Positions 1-8,590 of a DNA stretch of 64,000 nt are shown here, in pieces. A model generated the notes under the pieces. The model worked only from the letters and a program-made list of their open reading frames with translations. It did not search any database and was not told where the DNA came from. The position numbers were made by a program, and so were the translations under genes. Position 1 is the first letter of the stretch. Every line of letters begins with the position of its first letter. This DNA is from Rhodospirillaceae bacterium LM-1 (GTDB taxonomy: Bacteria > Pseudomonadota > Alphaproteobacteria > Rhodospirillales > WMHbin7), in the NCBI GenBank assembly GCA_902725215.1, contig CACUVI010000012.1:318501-382500 (forward strand), given 5' to 3'.

Positions 1-2
1 AC

Positions 3-251
3 ATCGAAGCGCGTTCGGTCAAGGTAAAAGTCCCGACTTCGGTCGATGTCGGGGCGGTGCGCCACAAGCTGGGCCTGACCCAGTCGCAATTCGCCGACGC
101 TTTTGGTTTTACGGTATCTTCGGTACGCAACTGGGAACAGGGGCACCGTGCGCCCGAAGGGGCGGCACGCGTGCTGCTGACCGTGATTGCCCGCAAACCG
201 AGGGCGGTTCTGGATGCGCTTCGGGAGGAAGGGTTGTTAGAGCGGGCTTGA
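3..251 (+). CDS. HTH antitoxin-type transcriptional regulator (5' partial)
   Basis: The reading frame is open from the left edge, so the start codon lies outside the window; the GTG at 57 is internal. The visible 82 residues contain an XRE-type helix-turn-helix: a [14 protein letters not shown] segment followed by the recognition helix SSVRNWEQG, then [14 protein letters not shown]. This layout is typical of the C-terminal HTH of HigA/NadS-like antitoxins whose partner is a RelE/HigB-type toxin. The toxin, if present, would lie upstream and cannot be seen. It ends 30 bp before the helicase gene. The HTH is certain; the antitoxin role is inferred from family resemblance. Confidence 0.75.
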   Translation: MEARSVKVKVPTSVDVGAVRHKLGLTQSQFADAFGFTVSSVRNWEQGHRAPEGAARVLLTVIARKPRAVLDALREEGLLERA

Positions 252-281
252 TTCCGGGCGAGACCTGACGAATCTTCTCCC

Positions 282-2717
282 ATGTCCCGCATCACAGCCG
301 TTCTTGGCCCCACCAACACCGGCAAGACCTATCTGGCGCTCGAGCGCATGATGGGCCATGCCTCGGGCATGATCGGCTTTCCGCTGCGCCTGTTGGCGCG
401 CGAGAATTACGAACGGGTGGCGGCGGTCAAGGGCAAGGACGCCGTGGCCCTGATCACCGGCGAAGAGCGTATCTTGCCGCCCAAGGCCCGCTATTTCATC
501 TGCACCGTGGAAAGCATGCCGCTTGACCGTCAGGTCGAATTCCTGGCTGTCGATGAAATCCAGCTAGCCGCCGATCCCGAGCGCGGACATGTCTTCACCG
601 ACCGGCTATTGAAAGCCCGGGGCCTAAGCGAAACCATGTTCCTGGGCGCCGCCAGCATGAAGGGGTTGATCCAAAGTCTGGCGCCGCGCACCTTGTTCGA
701 AAGCCGCCCCCGCTTTTCGAAGCTGGAACATGCGGGTCCCAGAAAATTGCTGCGCCTGCCGGACCGCTCGGCCGTGGTGGCCTTTTCGGCTTCGGAAGTG
801 TATGGCATGGCCGATCTGATCCGCCGCCAGAAGGGTGGAGCCGCCGTGGTGCTGGGGGCGCTGTCGCCCCGCACGCGCAATGCCCAGGTGGGGCTTTATC
901 AGGCGGGCGAGGTCGACTATCTGGTCGCCACCGACGCCATCGGCATGGGACTGAACATGAATGTCGATCATGTCGCCTTTGCCGCCTTGCGCAAATTCGA
1001 CGGGCGTGGTCCGCGCGCCCTGGTCGCCAGCGAATTGGCGCAGATCGCTGGCCGGGCCGGGCGTCACATGAAGGACGGCACCTTTGGCACTACGGGCGAT
1101 TGTCCTGACCTGCCTGTCGAAACCGTGGCCGCCATCGAGGGACACGCCTTTCCGCCCATCAAGGCCTTGATGTGGCGCAACAGCGACCTGCGATTCATTT
1201 CCGTAGCGACGTTGTTGGCCGATCTTGAGCGAAGCCCCAAACTTTCCGGCTTGATGCGCGCCCGCGACGCCGAAGATCATCTGGCCTTGTTGGCCCTGTC
1301 CAAGGACGAGGCGGTGATGGCCCGGGCGGATCATCACGACCGCGTGCGCTTGTTGTGGGATGTGGCGCAGATTCCCGATTTCAGGAAACTGAGCATCGAC
1401 GAGCATGCGCGTCTGCTGACCCAGATATTCCTGCACCTGACCAGCCACCATGGCCATATCGATGAAGATTGGCTGGATCAGCAGGTGAAGCGCCTTGACC
1501 GCATCGACGGCGAGATCGAACACCTGTCGGCCAGGATCGCAGGCATCCGCTGTTGGACATATGTAGCACACCGCGCCGATTGGGTCCGCGATCCGCTGGC
1601 CTGGCAGGAACGCACGCGGGCCATCGAAGACAAATTATCGGACGCCCTGCACGAACGCCTGATGCAGCGCTTTATCGATCGGCGCACCTCGGTGCTGGCC
1701 AGGAAGATGAAGGAAGGCGGCCGCCTGCCCGCCCAGTTGGGCGAAGATGGCGCCGTCCAGGTCGAGGGGCATGCGGTTGGACATCTGTCCGGCTTCAGCT
1801 TCACGCCGCAGGCCGCCGACAACGCCCGTTCGGCGCGCACCCTGGCCCAAGCGGCCGAGAACATTTTGTCCCACGAACTGTCCAGTCGGGCCGAAGCCCT
1901 GATCGGCGAGCAAGGAGCAGGCCTGTCCTTGGACGATGTGGGGCACATCCTGTGGCAGGGCGCAATTGTGGCCAAGCTGGCGCGCGGCCCCTCGATCCTG
2001 GCGCCGCTTCCCGTTCTGATCGGCGGCGATAGCCTGGACAAGGAAACGCGCCAACGCCTAGTGTCGCATTTCAAGGATTGGCTGAACGCCATGCTCGAAA
2101 AAGGCATGCCGGGACTGTTCGCCCTAGCCCGGGCCGATCTGAAGGGACCCGCCCGCGGCCTAGCCTATCAGTTGGCCGAGGGACTGGGCATGGTCGATGC
2201 GAAACAAGCCGAAACCCTGACCCAGGCCCTGACGCTCGAGCTTCGCCGGTCCTTAGATCGCTTGGGCGTGCGCTTGGGCAGGCTGAACATCTTTCTGCCC
2301 GCCCTGCTTAAACCAGCGCCTAGGCGTCTCAGATCGGTGCTGTGGTCCATCTGGACGGGAAACGCACCCGCAATCGCCCCGGCATCGTCCATTTCCTGTC
2401 TCTTCACCCCCCAAGACCCCCAGGCCTGGAGGGCCATCGGTTTTGTTCCGATGGGCGGCGTTTGTCTGCGCGCCGACAAGGCCGAGGAACTGGCAAGGCA
2501 GTTGGACCGGTTATCCGCGTCTGAAAGTCCTTTTCAGCTTCCGCCCCAGTTGTGCCAACTGACCGGCTTGCGTCCCGAGATTCTGAAAGAGGCGGTCACG
2601 GCGCTGGGATATCGCGCCAAGGAAGATGGCTTTTTGCCGTCCAGAAAGCCGCAGCGAACGAAAAGCGTGGATAAAAGGGATGCATCGCCCTTTGCCATCT
2701 TGAAAAGCCGGTTCTGA
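282..2717 (+). CDS. SUV3-like superfamily 2 RNA helicase
   Basis: This 811-residue protein resembles the mitochondrial degradosome helicase SUV3 and its alphaproteobacterial relatives, which unwind structured RNA using ATP. Walker A is GPTNTGKT at residues 9-16, motif II is the SUV3-type DEIQ at 91-94, and motif VI is QIAGRAGRH starting at 254, so both RecA-like domains lie in the first third. The remaining ~500 residues correspond to the helical and C-terminal region and carry no motif I can name. The gene overlaps the next one (S4 protein) by one base (TGATG), so the two are probably translated together. A role in RNA decay is known for the family; the substrate here is unknown. Confidence 0.85.
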   Translation: MSRITAVLGPTNTGKTYLALERMMGHASGMIGFPLRLLARENYERVAAVKGKDAVALITGEERILPPKARYFICTVESMPLDRQVEFLAVDEIQLAADPERGHVFTDRLLKARGLSETMFLGAASMKGLIQSLAPRTLFESRPRFSKLEHAGPRKLLRLPDRSAVVAFSASEVYGMADLIRRQKGGAAVVLGALSPRTRNAQVGLYQAGEVDYLVATDAIGMGLNMNVDHVAFAALRKFDGRGPRALVASELAQIAGRAGRHMKDGTFGTTGDCPDLPVETVAAIEGHAFPPIKALMWRNSDLRFISVATLLADLERSPKLSGLMRARDAEDHLALLALSKDEAVMARADHHDRVRLLWDVAQIPDFRKLSIDEHARLLTQIFLHLTSHHGHIDEDWLDQQVKRLDRIDGEIEHLSARIAGIRCWTYVAHRADWVRDPLAWQERTRAIEDKLSDALHERLMQRFIDRRTSVLARKMKEGGRLPAQLGEDGAVQVEGHAVGHLSGFSFTPQAADNARSARTLAQAAENILSHELSSRAEALIGEQGAGLSLDDVGHILWQGAIVAKLARGPSILAPLPVLIGGDSLDKETRQRLVSHFKDWLNAMLEKGMPGLFALARADLKGPARGLAYQLAEGLGMVDAKQAETLTQALTLELRRSLDRLGVRLGRLNIFLPALLKPAPRRLRSVLWSIWTGNAPAIAPASSISCLFTPQDPQAWRAIGFVPMGGVCLRADKAEELARQLDRLSASESPFQLPPQLCQLTGLRPEILKEAVTALGYRAKEDGFLPSRKPQRTKSVDKRDASPFAILKSRF

Positions 2718-2986
2718 TGAACGATACCCAGCGCTTGGATAAGTGGCTGTTCTTTTCCCGCTTCGTGAAAAGCCGGGGCTTGGCGGCCGCTTGGTGCGAT
2801 CGGGGGCTGGTGACCCTGAACGGCAGGCCGGGCGCCAAGGTCTCGCAGGCAGTCAGAGTGGGCGATGTGCTGATTTTTCCCAAGGGGCGCGATATTCAAG
2901 CCGTGCGCGTTTTGGCCTTGGGCGAGCGGCGTGGACCGGCAAGCGAAGCGAGACGGATGTACGACAAGTTGGAAGGGGAGAGTTGA
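2717..2986 (+). CDS. S4-domain RNA-binding protein, Hsp15-like
   Basis: This 89-residue protein is almost entirely an S4 fold: RLDKWLFFSRFVKSR at the N-terminus, then LVTLNGRPGAKVSQAVRVGDVLIF, the usual RNA-binding signature of HslR/Hsp15. Hsp15 binds stalled 50S subunits carrying nascent chain in Escherichia coli. The protein is shorter than E. coli Hsp15 (about 133 aa) because the basic C-terminal tail is reduced. It overlaps the helicase stop codon by one base and its own TGA directly abuts the ATG of the TerC gene, so the three genes form one tight operon. Pairing with an RNA helicase suggests a job in RNA or ribosome quality control; that is inference. Confidence 0.85.
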   Translation: MNDTQRLDKWLFFSRFVKSRGLAAAWCDRGLVTLNGRPGAKVSQAVRVGDVLIFPKGRDIQAVRVLALGERRGPASEARRMYDKLEGES

Positions 2987-3736
2987 ATGATCGAGTTGCT
3001 GTACGATCCTGCCGTGTGGGTCAGCTTTACGACCCTGGTGGCGCTGGAAATCGTGTTGGGGGTGGACAATCTGGTCTTCATCGCCATCCTGTCGGGCCGC
3101 TTGCCTGCCGAGCAGCAGCCCGCAGCCCGCAAGATCGGTCTGGCTCTGGCCCTGATCTCGCGCCTGTTGTTGCTGTCGGCCCTGGCCTTCATCGTCAAAC
3201 TGACACAACCACTCTTCGAACTGTTCGGCCATGTCGTTTCCTGGCGCGACCTTGTGCTGATCGCGGGCGGCATGTTCCTGTTGGTCAAGGCGACCCATGA
3301 AATTCACAACAGCCTGGAAGGCGAAGGCGAGGGCGGGGATGGCAAATCCGCCAAGGCCAAGGCGGCCTTTGGCATGGTAGTCGCCCAGATCGCCGTTCTG
3401 GATATCGTCTTCTCGCTCGATTCCGTGATTACCGCCGTCGGCATGGCGCAGGAACTGGCGGTCATGGTGGCCGCCGTGATCGTGGCCGTGATCGTCATGC
3501 TGGTGGCTGCCGAACCCCTGTCGGCCTTCGTCAGCCGCCACCCCACCGTGAAGATGTTGGCCCTGTCCTTCCTGTTCCTGGTCGGCATGACCTTGGTCGC
3601 CGAAGGACTTCAATTCCACATTCCCAAGGGCTACATCTACTTCTCGATGGGTTTCTCGATCCTGGTCGAACTGCTCAACCAGATGTCCAGGCGTCGCAAG
3701 GGCCGAAAGCCGGTGGCGCTGCGAAAAACCATTTAG
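2987..3736 (+). CDS. TerC family integral membrane protein
   Basis: This 249-residue polytopic protein has about seven hydrophobic segments. TerC signatures are visible: EIVLGVDNLVFIAIL near residue 22 and DIVFSLDSVITAVGMAQ in the second half, each placing acidic residues inside a membrane segment. A charged loop rich in Glu, Gly and Lys (about residues 105-125) separates the two halves. Family members are linked to tellurite resistance or to metal (manganese) export; the substrate cannot be read from sequence. The start codon follows the S4 gene stop codon without a gap. The C-terminus is short and basic with no CBS or transporter-associated domain, as in the short TerC class. Confidence 0.9.
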   Translation: MIELLYDPAVWVSFTTLVALEIVLGVDNLVFIAILSGRLPAEQQPAARKIGLALALISRLLLLSALAFIVKLTQPLFELFGHVVSWRDLVLIAGGMFLLVKATHEIHNSLEGEGEGGDGKSAKAKAAFGMVVAQIAVLDIVFSLDSVITAVGMAQELAVMVAAVIVAVIVMLVAAEPLSAFVSRHPTVKMLALSFLFLVGMTLVAEGLQFHIPKGYIYFSMGFSILVELLNQMSRRRKGRKPVALRKTI

Positions 3737-3811
3737 CCGAAAGGGTTGAGTTGCCCCTGGGGGCATGCTAGACCGCCTGAACCTCATCACCTTTGTATTG
3801 GGATTTGTCCA

Positions 3812-4144
3812 ATGGCCTATGTCGTCACCGAGAATTGCATCAAGTGCAAATATACCGACTGCGTCGAGGTTTGCCCCGTCGATTGCTTCTACGAGGGTGA
3901 GAACTTCCTGGCCATTAACCCCGACGAGTGCATCGATTGCGGGGTCTGCCAGCCGGAATGCCCGGCCGAGGCGATCTTCCCGGATTCAGAACCCCAGGGC
4001 GCCGAATGGGCCGAAGCCAACGGGAAGTATGCCAAGGAGTGGCCGAATATCACCAAGAAGATTGCGGCTGCTCCTGACGCCGATAGCTGGAAGGGCAAGA
4101 AGGGCAAGAAGGGCGACCTCAGTCCCAATCCGGCAAAACGCTGA
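3812..4144 (+). CDS. fdxA: 7Fe ferredoxin FdxA ([3Fe-4S][4Fe-4S])
   Basis: A 110-residue ferredoxin beginning [12 protein letters not shown]. Cysteines 9, 17, 21 and 40, 43, 46, 50 occupy the positions that bind one 3Fe-4S and one 4Fe-4S cluster in FdxA/ferredoxin II proteins; C12 and C25 are additional. The C-terminal half is the long tail typical of this family, ending in a Lys/Gly-rich run. The ATG at 3812 is preferred over upstream in-frame codons because homologues start at this Met. FdxA proteins carry electrons in soluble redox pathways. The gene lies 75 bp after the TerC gene. A hairpin about 100 bp downstream may end the transcript. Confidence 0.95.
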   Translation: MAYVVTENCIKCKYTDCVEVCPVDCFYEGENFLAINPDECIDCGVCQPECPAEAIFPDSEPQGAEWAEANGKYAKEWPNITKKIAAAPDADSWKGKKGKKGDLSPNPAKR

Positions 4145-4241
4145 TAAATCAATGGCTTGTTGAGATCCTTAACGCTTCGTTACGCTTTTCGCTGTATTTT
4201 AGGCGAATTGCGTGATATACACATACCGACACGCGCCGATA

Positions 4242-4265
4242 GGGGCTTTCTCTAAGGAAAGCCCC
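4242..4265. terminator. Hairpin between fdxA and carD, possible terminator
   Basis: Perfect 9-bp stem (GGGGCTTTC / GAAAGCCCC) with a 6-base loop. Only a weak T-rich stretch follows, so termination is likely but not certain. It sits in the 288-bp gap between fdxA and carD, in which I see no gene. Confidence 0.5.
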
Positions 4266-4432
4266 TTATCATGAGCGCGGACCGTCGGGCGCGTTTCGCC
4301 CCATTGGTACGCAAAGACGAATTTTGAACCGCCAGTCCTTGATGGGGCGGGGAGGGGAGTCGTCTTTACGGCCAAGGACATGAGATGAAGCGTGCCCGGA
4401 AAACTCGGGCTTTTTGAGGGAAGTTGACCAGC

Positions 4433-4930
4433 ATGGCCAGCAGCAACCAGTTCAGCACCGGCGACTATGTCGTGTATCCCACCCATGGCGTCGGTCGGGT
4501 GATGGCGCTTGAGACTCAGGAAATTGCCGGGATCAAGTTACAGCTTTATGTCATCGGCTTCGAAAAGGACCGCATGACCTTGCGCGTGCCGGTCGCCAAG
4601 GCCCTGAAGTCGGGGCTGCGCAAGCTCTCGACCCGCAAGGTCATGGAAAGCGCTTTGACCACGCTGCGCGGGCGGGCGCGCGTCAAGCGCACCATGTGGA
4701 GCCGTCGCGCCCAAGAATACGAAGCCAAGATCAATTCTGGCGATCCGGTATCGATTGCCGAGGTGGTGCGCGACCTGCACCGCAGCGCCAGCCAACCCGA
4801 TCAGTCCTACAGCGAACGTCAGATTTACGAAGCGGCGCTGGACCGCTTGGCGGCGGAACTTGCCGCCGTCGAGAGGATCGATGCCGCAGCGGCGACCAAA
4901 CGTTTGGAAAGCCTGCTCGAGGCGGCGTAA
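4433..4930 (+). CDS. carD: CarD family transcriptional regulator
   Basis: A 165-residue CarD_CdnL_TRCF protein. The N-terminal half (FSTGDYVVYPTHGVGRV) is the Tudor-like domain that binds the RNA polymerase beta subunit; the helical C-terminal half contains RRAQEYEAKINSGD and SYSERQIYEAALDRLAAELA, typical of CarD DNA-binding helices. CarD stabilises open complexes, notably at rRNA promoters. The ATG at 4433 is chosen because GAGGGAAG at 4416-4423 lies 9 bases upstream; a TTG at 4424 is also in frame. The order ferredoxin-CarD is recurrent in Rhodospirillales, which is recalled knowledge rather than a search result. Confidence 0.93.
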   Translation: MASSNQFSTGDYVVYPTHGVGRVMALETQEIAGIKLQLYVIGFEKDRMTLRVPVAKALKSGLRKLSTRKVMESALTTLRGRARVKRTMWSRRAQEYEAKINSGDPVSIAEVVRDLHRSASQPDQSYSERQIYEAALDRLAAELAAVERIDAAAATKRLESLLEAA

Positions 4931-4978
4931 CGGCCGCGGGGGCGGTCATTCTTGTTGGTGGGGGGAAAGCCAACAGCC

Positions 4979-5782
4979 ATGGCCGAAGTTCGCAACTTTG
5001 CAGAACTAAAACCGGGAACCCGGATTTGGGCCATCGCCAGCGTGCATGGCGAGGCCGAGCGGCTGGCCCGGTTGCATCAAGCCTTGATCGGCAAATTCCA
5101 GCCTACGGATCAAATCGTCTTTCTGGGCAATATCCTGGGGGTTGGCCCCAATGCCGGGTTGGCGCTGGAAGAAGCGCTGCTGCTGCGCCGTCATGTCATG
5201 GCGCTTTCAGAGACCGAAGAACCTTGCGTCCATTTCCTGCGCGGCGCCCAGGAAGAAATGTGGCAAAAGCTGCTGATGTTGCAGATGGCGCCCAATCCCG
5301 GTCAGGTGCTGGATTGGATGGAAGCCCAGGGCATCGGTTCGACCGTCGCCGCCTATGGATCGTCGGTGGCCACCGGCCGCCAGTCGTTGCGAGAAGGTAT
5401 TTTGGCGCTGACGCGCTGGACCAACGGGCTGCGCGAGTCCTTGCGCGTGCGCGATGGCCACGCGCAATATCTGTCGTCGCTTCAGCATGCCGCCTACACC
5501 AATCCGCCTAGTCTTCTGTTCGTCAGTGCGGGCATTGATGCCGCCCGTCCACTGGCGGCGCAGGGCGATGCGTTCTGGTGGGGCGGTGGAAGTGGTTTCT
5601 CCGCTCTGGATCGCTCGTTCGAAGGGTTTCGTTACGTCGTGCGCGGATTCGAGCGCAGCCATGCCGGACCCAGGGCCGACGCTTTCACCATCACGCTGGA
5701 CAACGGGGCCGGCTTTGGCGGCGCCCTGATTGCCGCCCTCTTCGACGAAGGCGGCCAACTGGCCGAACTGATTGAGGCCTAA
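4979..5782 (+). CDS. PPP-fold metallophosphoesterase-like protein with lost catalytic residues
   Basis: This 267-residue protein follows the layout of bacterial PPP-type phosphatases, but the metal ligands are replaced. GDxHG has become ASVHG (residues 20-24), GDxVDRG has become GNILGVG (50-56), GNHE has become GAQE (89-92) and the HAG motif has become SAG (183-185). The final GH motif is GF, although the flanking DNGAGFGG stretch is retained. The fold therefore appears preserved while binuclear metal catalysis appears lost, so a binding or regulatory role is the reasonable inference. The ATG at 4979 has a GGGGGGAAAG element upstream. The gene starts 48 bp after carD and its stop codon abuts the stop codon of the converging lipoprotein gene. 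Confidence 0.7.
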   Translation: MAEVRNFAELKPGTRIWAIASVHGEAERLARLHQALIGKFQPTDQIVFLGNILGVGPNAGLALEEALLLRRHVMALSETEEPCVHFLRGAQEEMWQKLLMLQMAPNPGQVLDWMEAQGIGSTVAAYGSSVATGRQSLREGILALTRWTNGLRESLRVRDGHAQYLSSLQHAAYTNPPSLLFVSAGIDAARPLAAQGDAFWWGGGSGFSALDRSFEGFRYVVRGFERSHAGPRADAFTITLDNGAGFGGALIAALFDEGGQLAELIEA

Positions 5783-6337
5783 TTATAAGGGCTCAAGCAT
5801 CAGGATTTCGCCTTGCGGCCTAGGCCCTGGCCTCGCATCCAGGCCGGGGATTTGGTTGGCGCCGCCGCCCTTCTGTCCACCGCCGCCCAGCTTCAGCTTG
5901 CCGATCTGGGTGAAGGGCGCCGATCTGCGCATGAAGCCAAGCCCGCTGTAAAAGGCCGTGCCGTCCAGTTCATAGGTCAAAGCCTCGATATTTCCCATAT
6001 TCAGGAATTGGTTCAGCACGTCGAAGGTGCTGATGACCATCGTGGCTTCCATGGTGGCGTCGCCCAGGCGCGGCACGGTGATCGATTCATTGCTGACGCC
6101 GCGCGCAAAAGGCTCGCCATTCAGTTTGATGTTGAACTTGGCGCCGTCGAGCGGCATGGCCTGATCGTTGGGATTGCGCAGCCGCAAGGTGATCAGAGCT
6201 TCTTGCTCGAACAATCCCATGCGTCCAAATCTGAGATCGGCCAGCGAGACGATAGGCGGTTCTACATCACCGACCATGGCGCATGAGGCGGCCATGAAAG
6301 CAAGACCAAGGGCCAGGAAAGAGCGGCGGCGGATCAT
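5783..6337 (-). CDS. LEA type 2 / WHy-domain lipoprotein
   Basis: The 184-residue product starts with a lipoprotein signal peptide: MIRRR, a hydrophobic stretch and the lipobox AASC with Cys19 as the predicted acylation site. The mature part looks like an LEA2/WHy domain: SLADLRFGRMGLFEQEALITLRLRNPND followed by alternating beta strands. The C-terminal ~30 residues are Gly/Pro-rich and probably disordered. Bacterial members are envelope proteins of poorly known function, sometimes linked to desiccation stress. It converges with the pseudo-phosphatase gene, with no bases between the two stop codons. Confidence 0.75.
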   Translation of the reverse strand: MIRRRSFLALGLAFMAASCAMVGDVEPPIVSLADLRFGRMGLFEQEALITLRLRNPNDQAMPLDGAKFNIKLNGEPFARGVSNESITVPRLGDATMEATMVISTFDVLNQFLNMGNIEALTYELDGTAFYSGLGFMRRSAPFTQIGKLKLGGGGQKGGGANQIPGLDARPGPRPQGEILMLEPL

Positions 6338-6452
6338 TGGTGCCTCGTGAGCGGAAAGAAGATTGCCGTCACACTGCCTGCCAAGAATGGCAAAAGCAAG
6401 GCAGAGCGGATGATGACATACAGCAAAATGAATGACTCATTGCCGCTTGGAC

Positions 6453-6513
6453 GCGGGCAAGGCCCGCGCGCGAGCCTCCTGGCGAGCGGGAGCCAAGGGA
6501 TGCGGAGCATCCC
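6453..6513. repeat. Two adjacent GC-rich hairpins in intergenic region
   Basis: GCGGGC-AAG-GCCCGC (6453-6467) and GGGATGC-GGA-GCATCCC (6497-6513) lie in the 264-bp gap between the lipoprotein and mgtC-like genes. The block looks like a small interspersed palindromic repeat, but no second copy was recognised in this window. It could also act as a terminator or leader structure. Confidence 0.35.
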
Positions 6514-6529
6514 GCCCGGCGCTTGAGGC

Positions 6530-6557
6530 TTGCGTTAATCGGTAACGATTAACGCAA
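6530..6557. promoter_or_regulatory. Perfect 28-bp palindrome upstream of mgtC-like gene
   Basis: The arms TTGCGTTAATCG and CGATTAACGCAA are exact inverse complements (12 bp each) around GTAA. The palindrome ends 44 bp before the MgtC start codon and just before TATAGGAT, a plausible -10 element. This position fits an operator covering the -35 region. The cognate regulator is unknown. Confidence 0.6.
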
Positions 6558-6601
6558 CTTGGTATAGGATTATTAAAATGCACTTTTCCAAGGACTAAGA
6601 C

Positions 6602-7327
6602 ATGGACCTGCTCATGGCCTATTGGTCGGGACCGGAACTGATCGCCAACGGCATCATTCTCCTGCACTTGCTGGGGGCGGCGGCTGTCGGCATCGTGCTG
6701 GGCTACGAACGCACCTATCATGGCCGGGCGGCGGGGATGCGCACCTATGTCTTGGTCTGCCTGACATCGACGGGTTTGACGGTGATCAACGCCTTTCCCG
6801 GACTGTGGTATGGCGGCTTGATCGAAACGCCTTCGACCGGCGATCCGACGCGCGTGGTTCAAGGCATCCTGACAGGCATGGGTTTCCTGGGGGCGGGCGT
6901 CATCATGCGAGACGGATTCTCGATCCGCGGCCTGTCCACCGCCGCCTCGCTGTGGGCCACAACCGCCATCGGCGTGCTGATTGGCGTGGGCTTTTACGCC
7001 GCAGCCATCGCCTCTACCCTGATCGCCATTCTGGTCATGAGCAGTTTTCGCATGCTGGAACGCGTGCTGCCGCACCATCGCGTTTTGCATCTGATGGTCG
7101 CTTCGCCGCGCAACGCGCCGTCGCCCGAGGGCTTGGTTCGGCAACTGGCCGACGGATTGGGCTATCAGGTCAGTGAATGGTCCCTGGCCATGGACCCAGA
7201 TATGCAGCGCTTCGAAGGACAGTTGGTGTTGGCTGGCGCCCGCGAGGATCAATCGAAGAGGATCGTCGAGGCGCTGGCCAAGGCGGAGAATGTGAGCGAA
7301 TTCAGATTGTCGCCGCAACGCAACTGA
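6602..7327 (+). CDS. MgtC/SapB family membrane protein
   Basis: A 241-residue protein with four to five N-terminal membrane segments. The MgtC signature is clear: HLLGAAAVGIVLGYERTYHGRAAGMRT (about residues 21-47, quoted here only by its LGYER and GRAAGMRT parts as key elements), then GILTGMGFLGAGVIMRDG and STAASLWATTAIGVLIG. The C-terminal ~85 residues are soluble and ACT-like. MgtC proteins act in magnesium limitation and acid or intramacrophage survival by modulating ATP synthase or other partners, and are not simple Mg transporters. The gene is monocistronic by position and lies behind a perfect palindrome, so specific repression or activation is likely. Confidence 0.87.
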   Translation: MDLLMAYWSGPELIANGIILLHLLGAAAVGIVLGYERTYHGRAAGMRTYVLVCLTSTGLTVINAFPGLWYGGLIETPSTGDPTRVVQGILTGMGFLGAGVIMRDGFSIRGLSTAASLWATTAIGVLIGVGFYAAAIASTLIAILVMSSFRMLERVLPHHRVLHLMVASPRNAPSPEGLVRQLADGLGYQVSEWSLAMDPDMQRFEGQLVLAGAREDQSKRIVEALAKAENVSEFRLSPQRN

Positions 7328-7336
7328 CTGATGCAA

Positions 7337-8518
7337 TCAGCCGTCGCGGTTTTTGAGCCAGCCGGGAAATTCTCCAGCCGGCAAAGGCATGGCCAGATAG
7401 AAGCCCTGCATCAGTCCGCAACCGGCCAGCTTCGCCTTGTCCATTTGGGGCAGGGTTTCGACGCCTTCGGCCAGAATGGACATCTGGCACTCGGCACCCA
7501 TATGAACCATCGACTCCAGAAAACGGTAGGCTTCCGGCTTGCTATCGATTTCCGAAATGAAACTGCGGTCGATCTTCAGCTTGCTGAAGGGAAGATGGCG
7601 CAGCCAGCCCAGCGACGCATAGCCAGTGCCAAAATCGTCGATGCTGAGCTTGATGCCCATATTGATCAGCTTTTCCAGAATGGCGCGGATGCTGTCCATG
7701 TCCTGGACGGCAGCGCCCTCGGTCAGTTCGATTTCCAGCCAGTCGGCGGTCAGGCCATGGCGGTTCAGCGTTTCTTGGACCAGATCGGCGAAGGTTGAGC
7801 GCTGCAAATCAAGCGCGCTGACATTCACGGCCAATCTGATGGGCGGCATGCCCGCCCGCTTCCATTCTCCCGCCTGACGGCAGGTGGCCTCAAGCACCCA
7901 GTTGGTGATCTCGCCCATCAAGCCGCCCGCCTCGGCGGTGCCGAAAAATTGGCCGGGCAACAGCAGGCCGTTCTTTGGGTGCTGCCAGCGGATCAAGGCT
8001 TCGGCGCCTGTGATGCCGCCGCTGGCAAGATCGCACTGGGGTTGGAAGAAAACCCTGAACTGACCGTCCAGCAAGCCATCATGAAGGGCGCGCACGTCTT
8101 GCAGCAGATCGACGCAGGGATCGAAGGTGCCGGGGACCCGCTTTTCCATTTCGTAGCGCAGGATGGCGCTTTCGATGGCTTCGGTCAGAACGTCCGGGGC
8201 GACGGGCTTGGTCAGAAAACGGAAGATCGCGCCTTCGTTGACGGCGGCGATGGCGGTTTCAAAATCGTTGGATCCCGAAAGCACCATGCGCACGGTTTTT
8301 GCGGCGCGGGCGCGCATCTCGGCCAGCAATTCAAGGCCGCTCATGCCCGGCATGCGCAGATCGCTGATGATTGCCGCGAAGGGACCGTGGCCATCCAGCA
8401 GCAGCAGCGCCTCATCGCCGCTTTGCGCCGTATGAACTTCGAACCGTTTGCTCAAGTGACGCCGCAGACCATCTAGAATGTGCGGCTCGTCATCGACGAG
8501 AAGTATTTTTCTGTTCAA
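7337..8518 (-). CDS. Response regulator with EAL domain (c-di-GMP phosphodiesterase)
   Basis: A 393-residue two-domain protein. The receiver domain (1-120) has the acidic pair D9/D10, phospho-acceptor D53 in SDLRMPG, and the conserved Lys in FLTKPV. The EAL domain (about 140-390) has EALIRW, NVSA, ELTE, DDFGTGYASL and AEGVET, so the metal- and substrate-binding residues look intact; QGFY stands for the more usual QGYY. The expected activity is hydrolysis of cyclic di-GMP to pGpG under phosphorelay control. No GGDEF domain and no cognate kinase is adjacent. It converges with the mgtC-like gene and runs in the same direction as the Kef-type gene upstream of it. Confidence 0.88.
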   Translation of the reverse strand: MNRKILLVDDEPHILDGLRRHLSKRFEVHTAQSGDEALLLLDGHGPFAAIISDLRMPGMSGLELLAEMRARAAKTVRMVLSGSNDFETAIAAVNEGAIFRFLTKPVAPDVLTEAIESAILRYEMEKRVPGTFDPCVDLLQDVRALHDGLLDGQFRVFFQPQCDLASGGITGAEALIRWQHPKNGLLLPGQFFGTAEAGGLMGEITNWVLEATCRQAGEWKRAGMPPIRLAVNVSALDLQRSTFADLVQETLNRHGLTADWLEIELTEGAAVQDMDSIRAILEKLINMGIKLSIDDFGTGYASLGWLRHLPFSKLKIDRSFISEIDSKPEAYRFLESMVHMGAECQMSILAEGVETLPQMDKAKLAGCGLMQGFYLAMPLPAGEFPGWLKNRDG

Positions 8519-8590
8519 GCCCGCCGGTTCCTCTCACCCGGATAAGAGAGACTACGAGGTTTCAATTGAAACTAGCAAGCCTTGTCTTCG

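Noticed and set aside
2534-3790. 418-codon minus-strand frame opposite helicase end, S4 and TerC genes
   Set aside because: It spans three well-defined sense genes with tight overlaps; composition typical of an antisense shadow.
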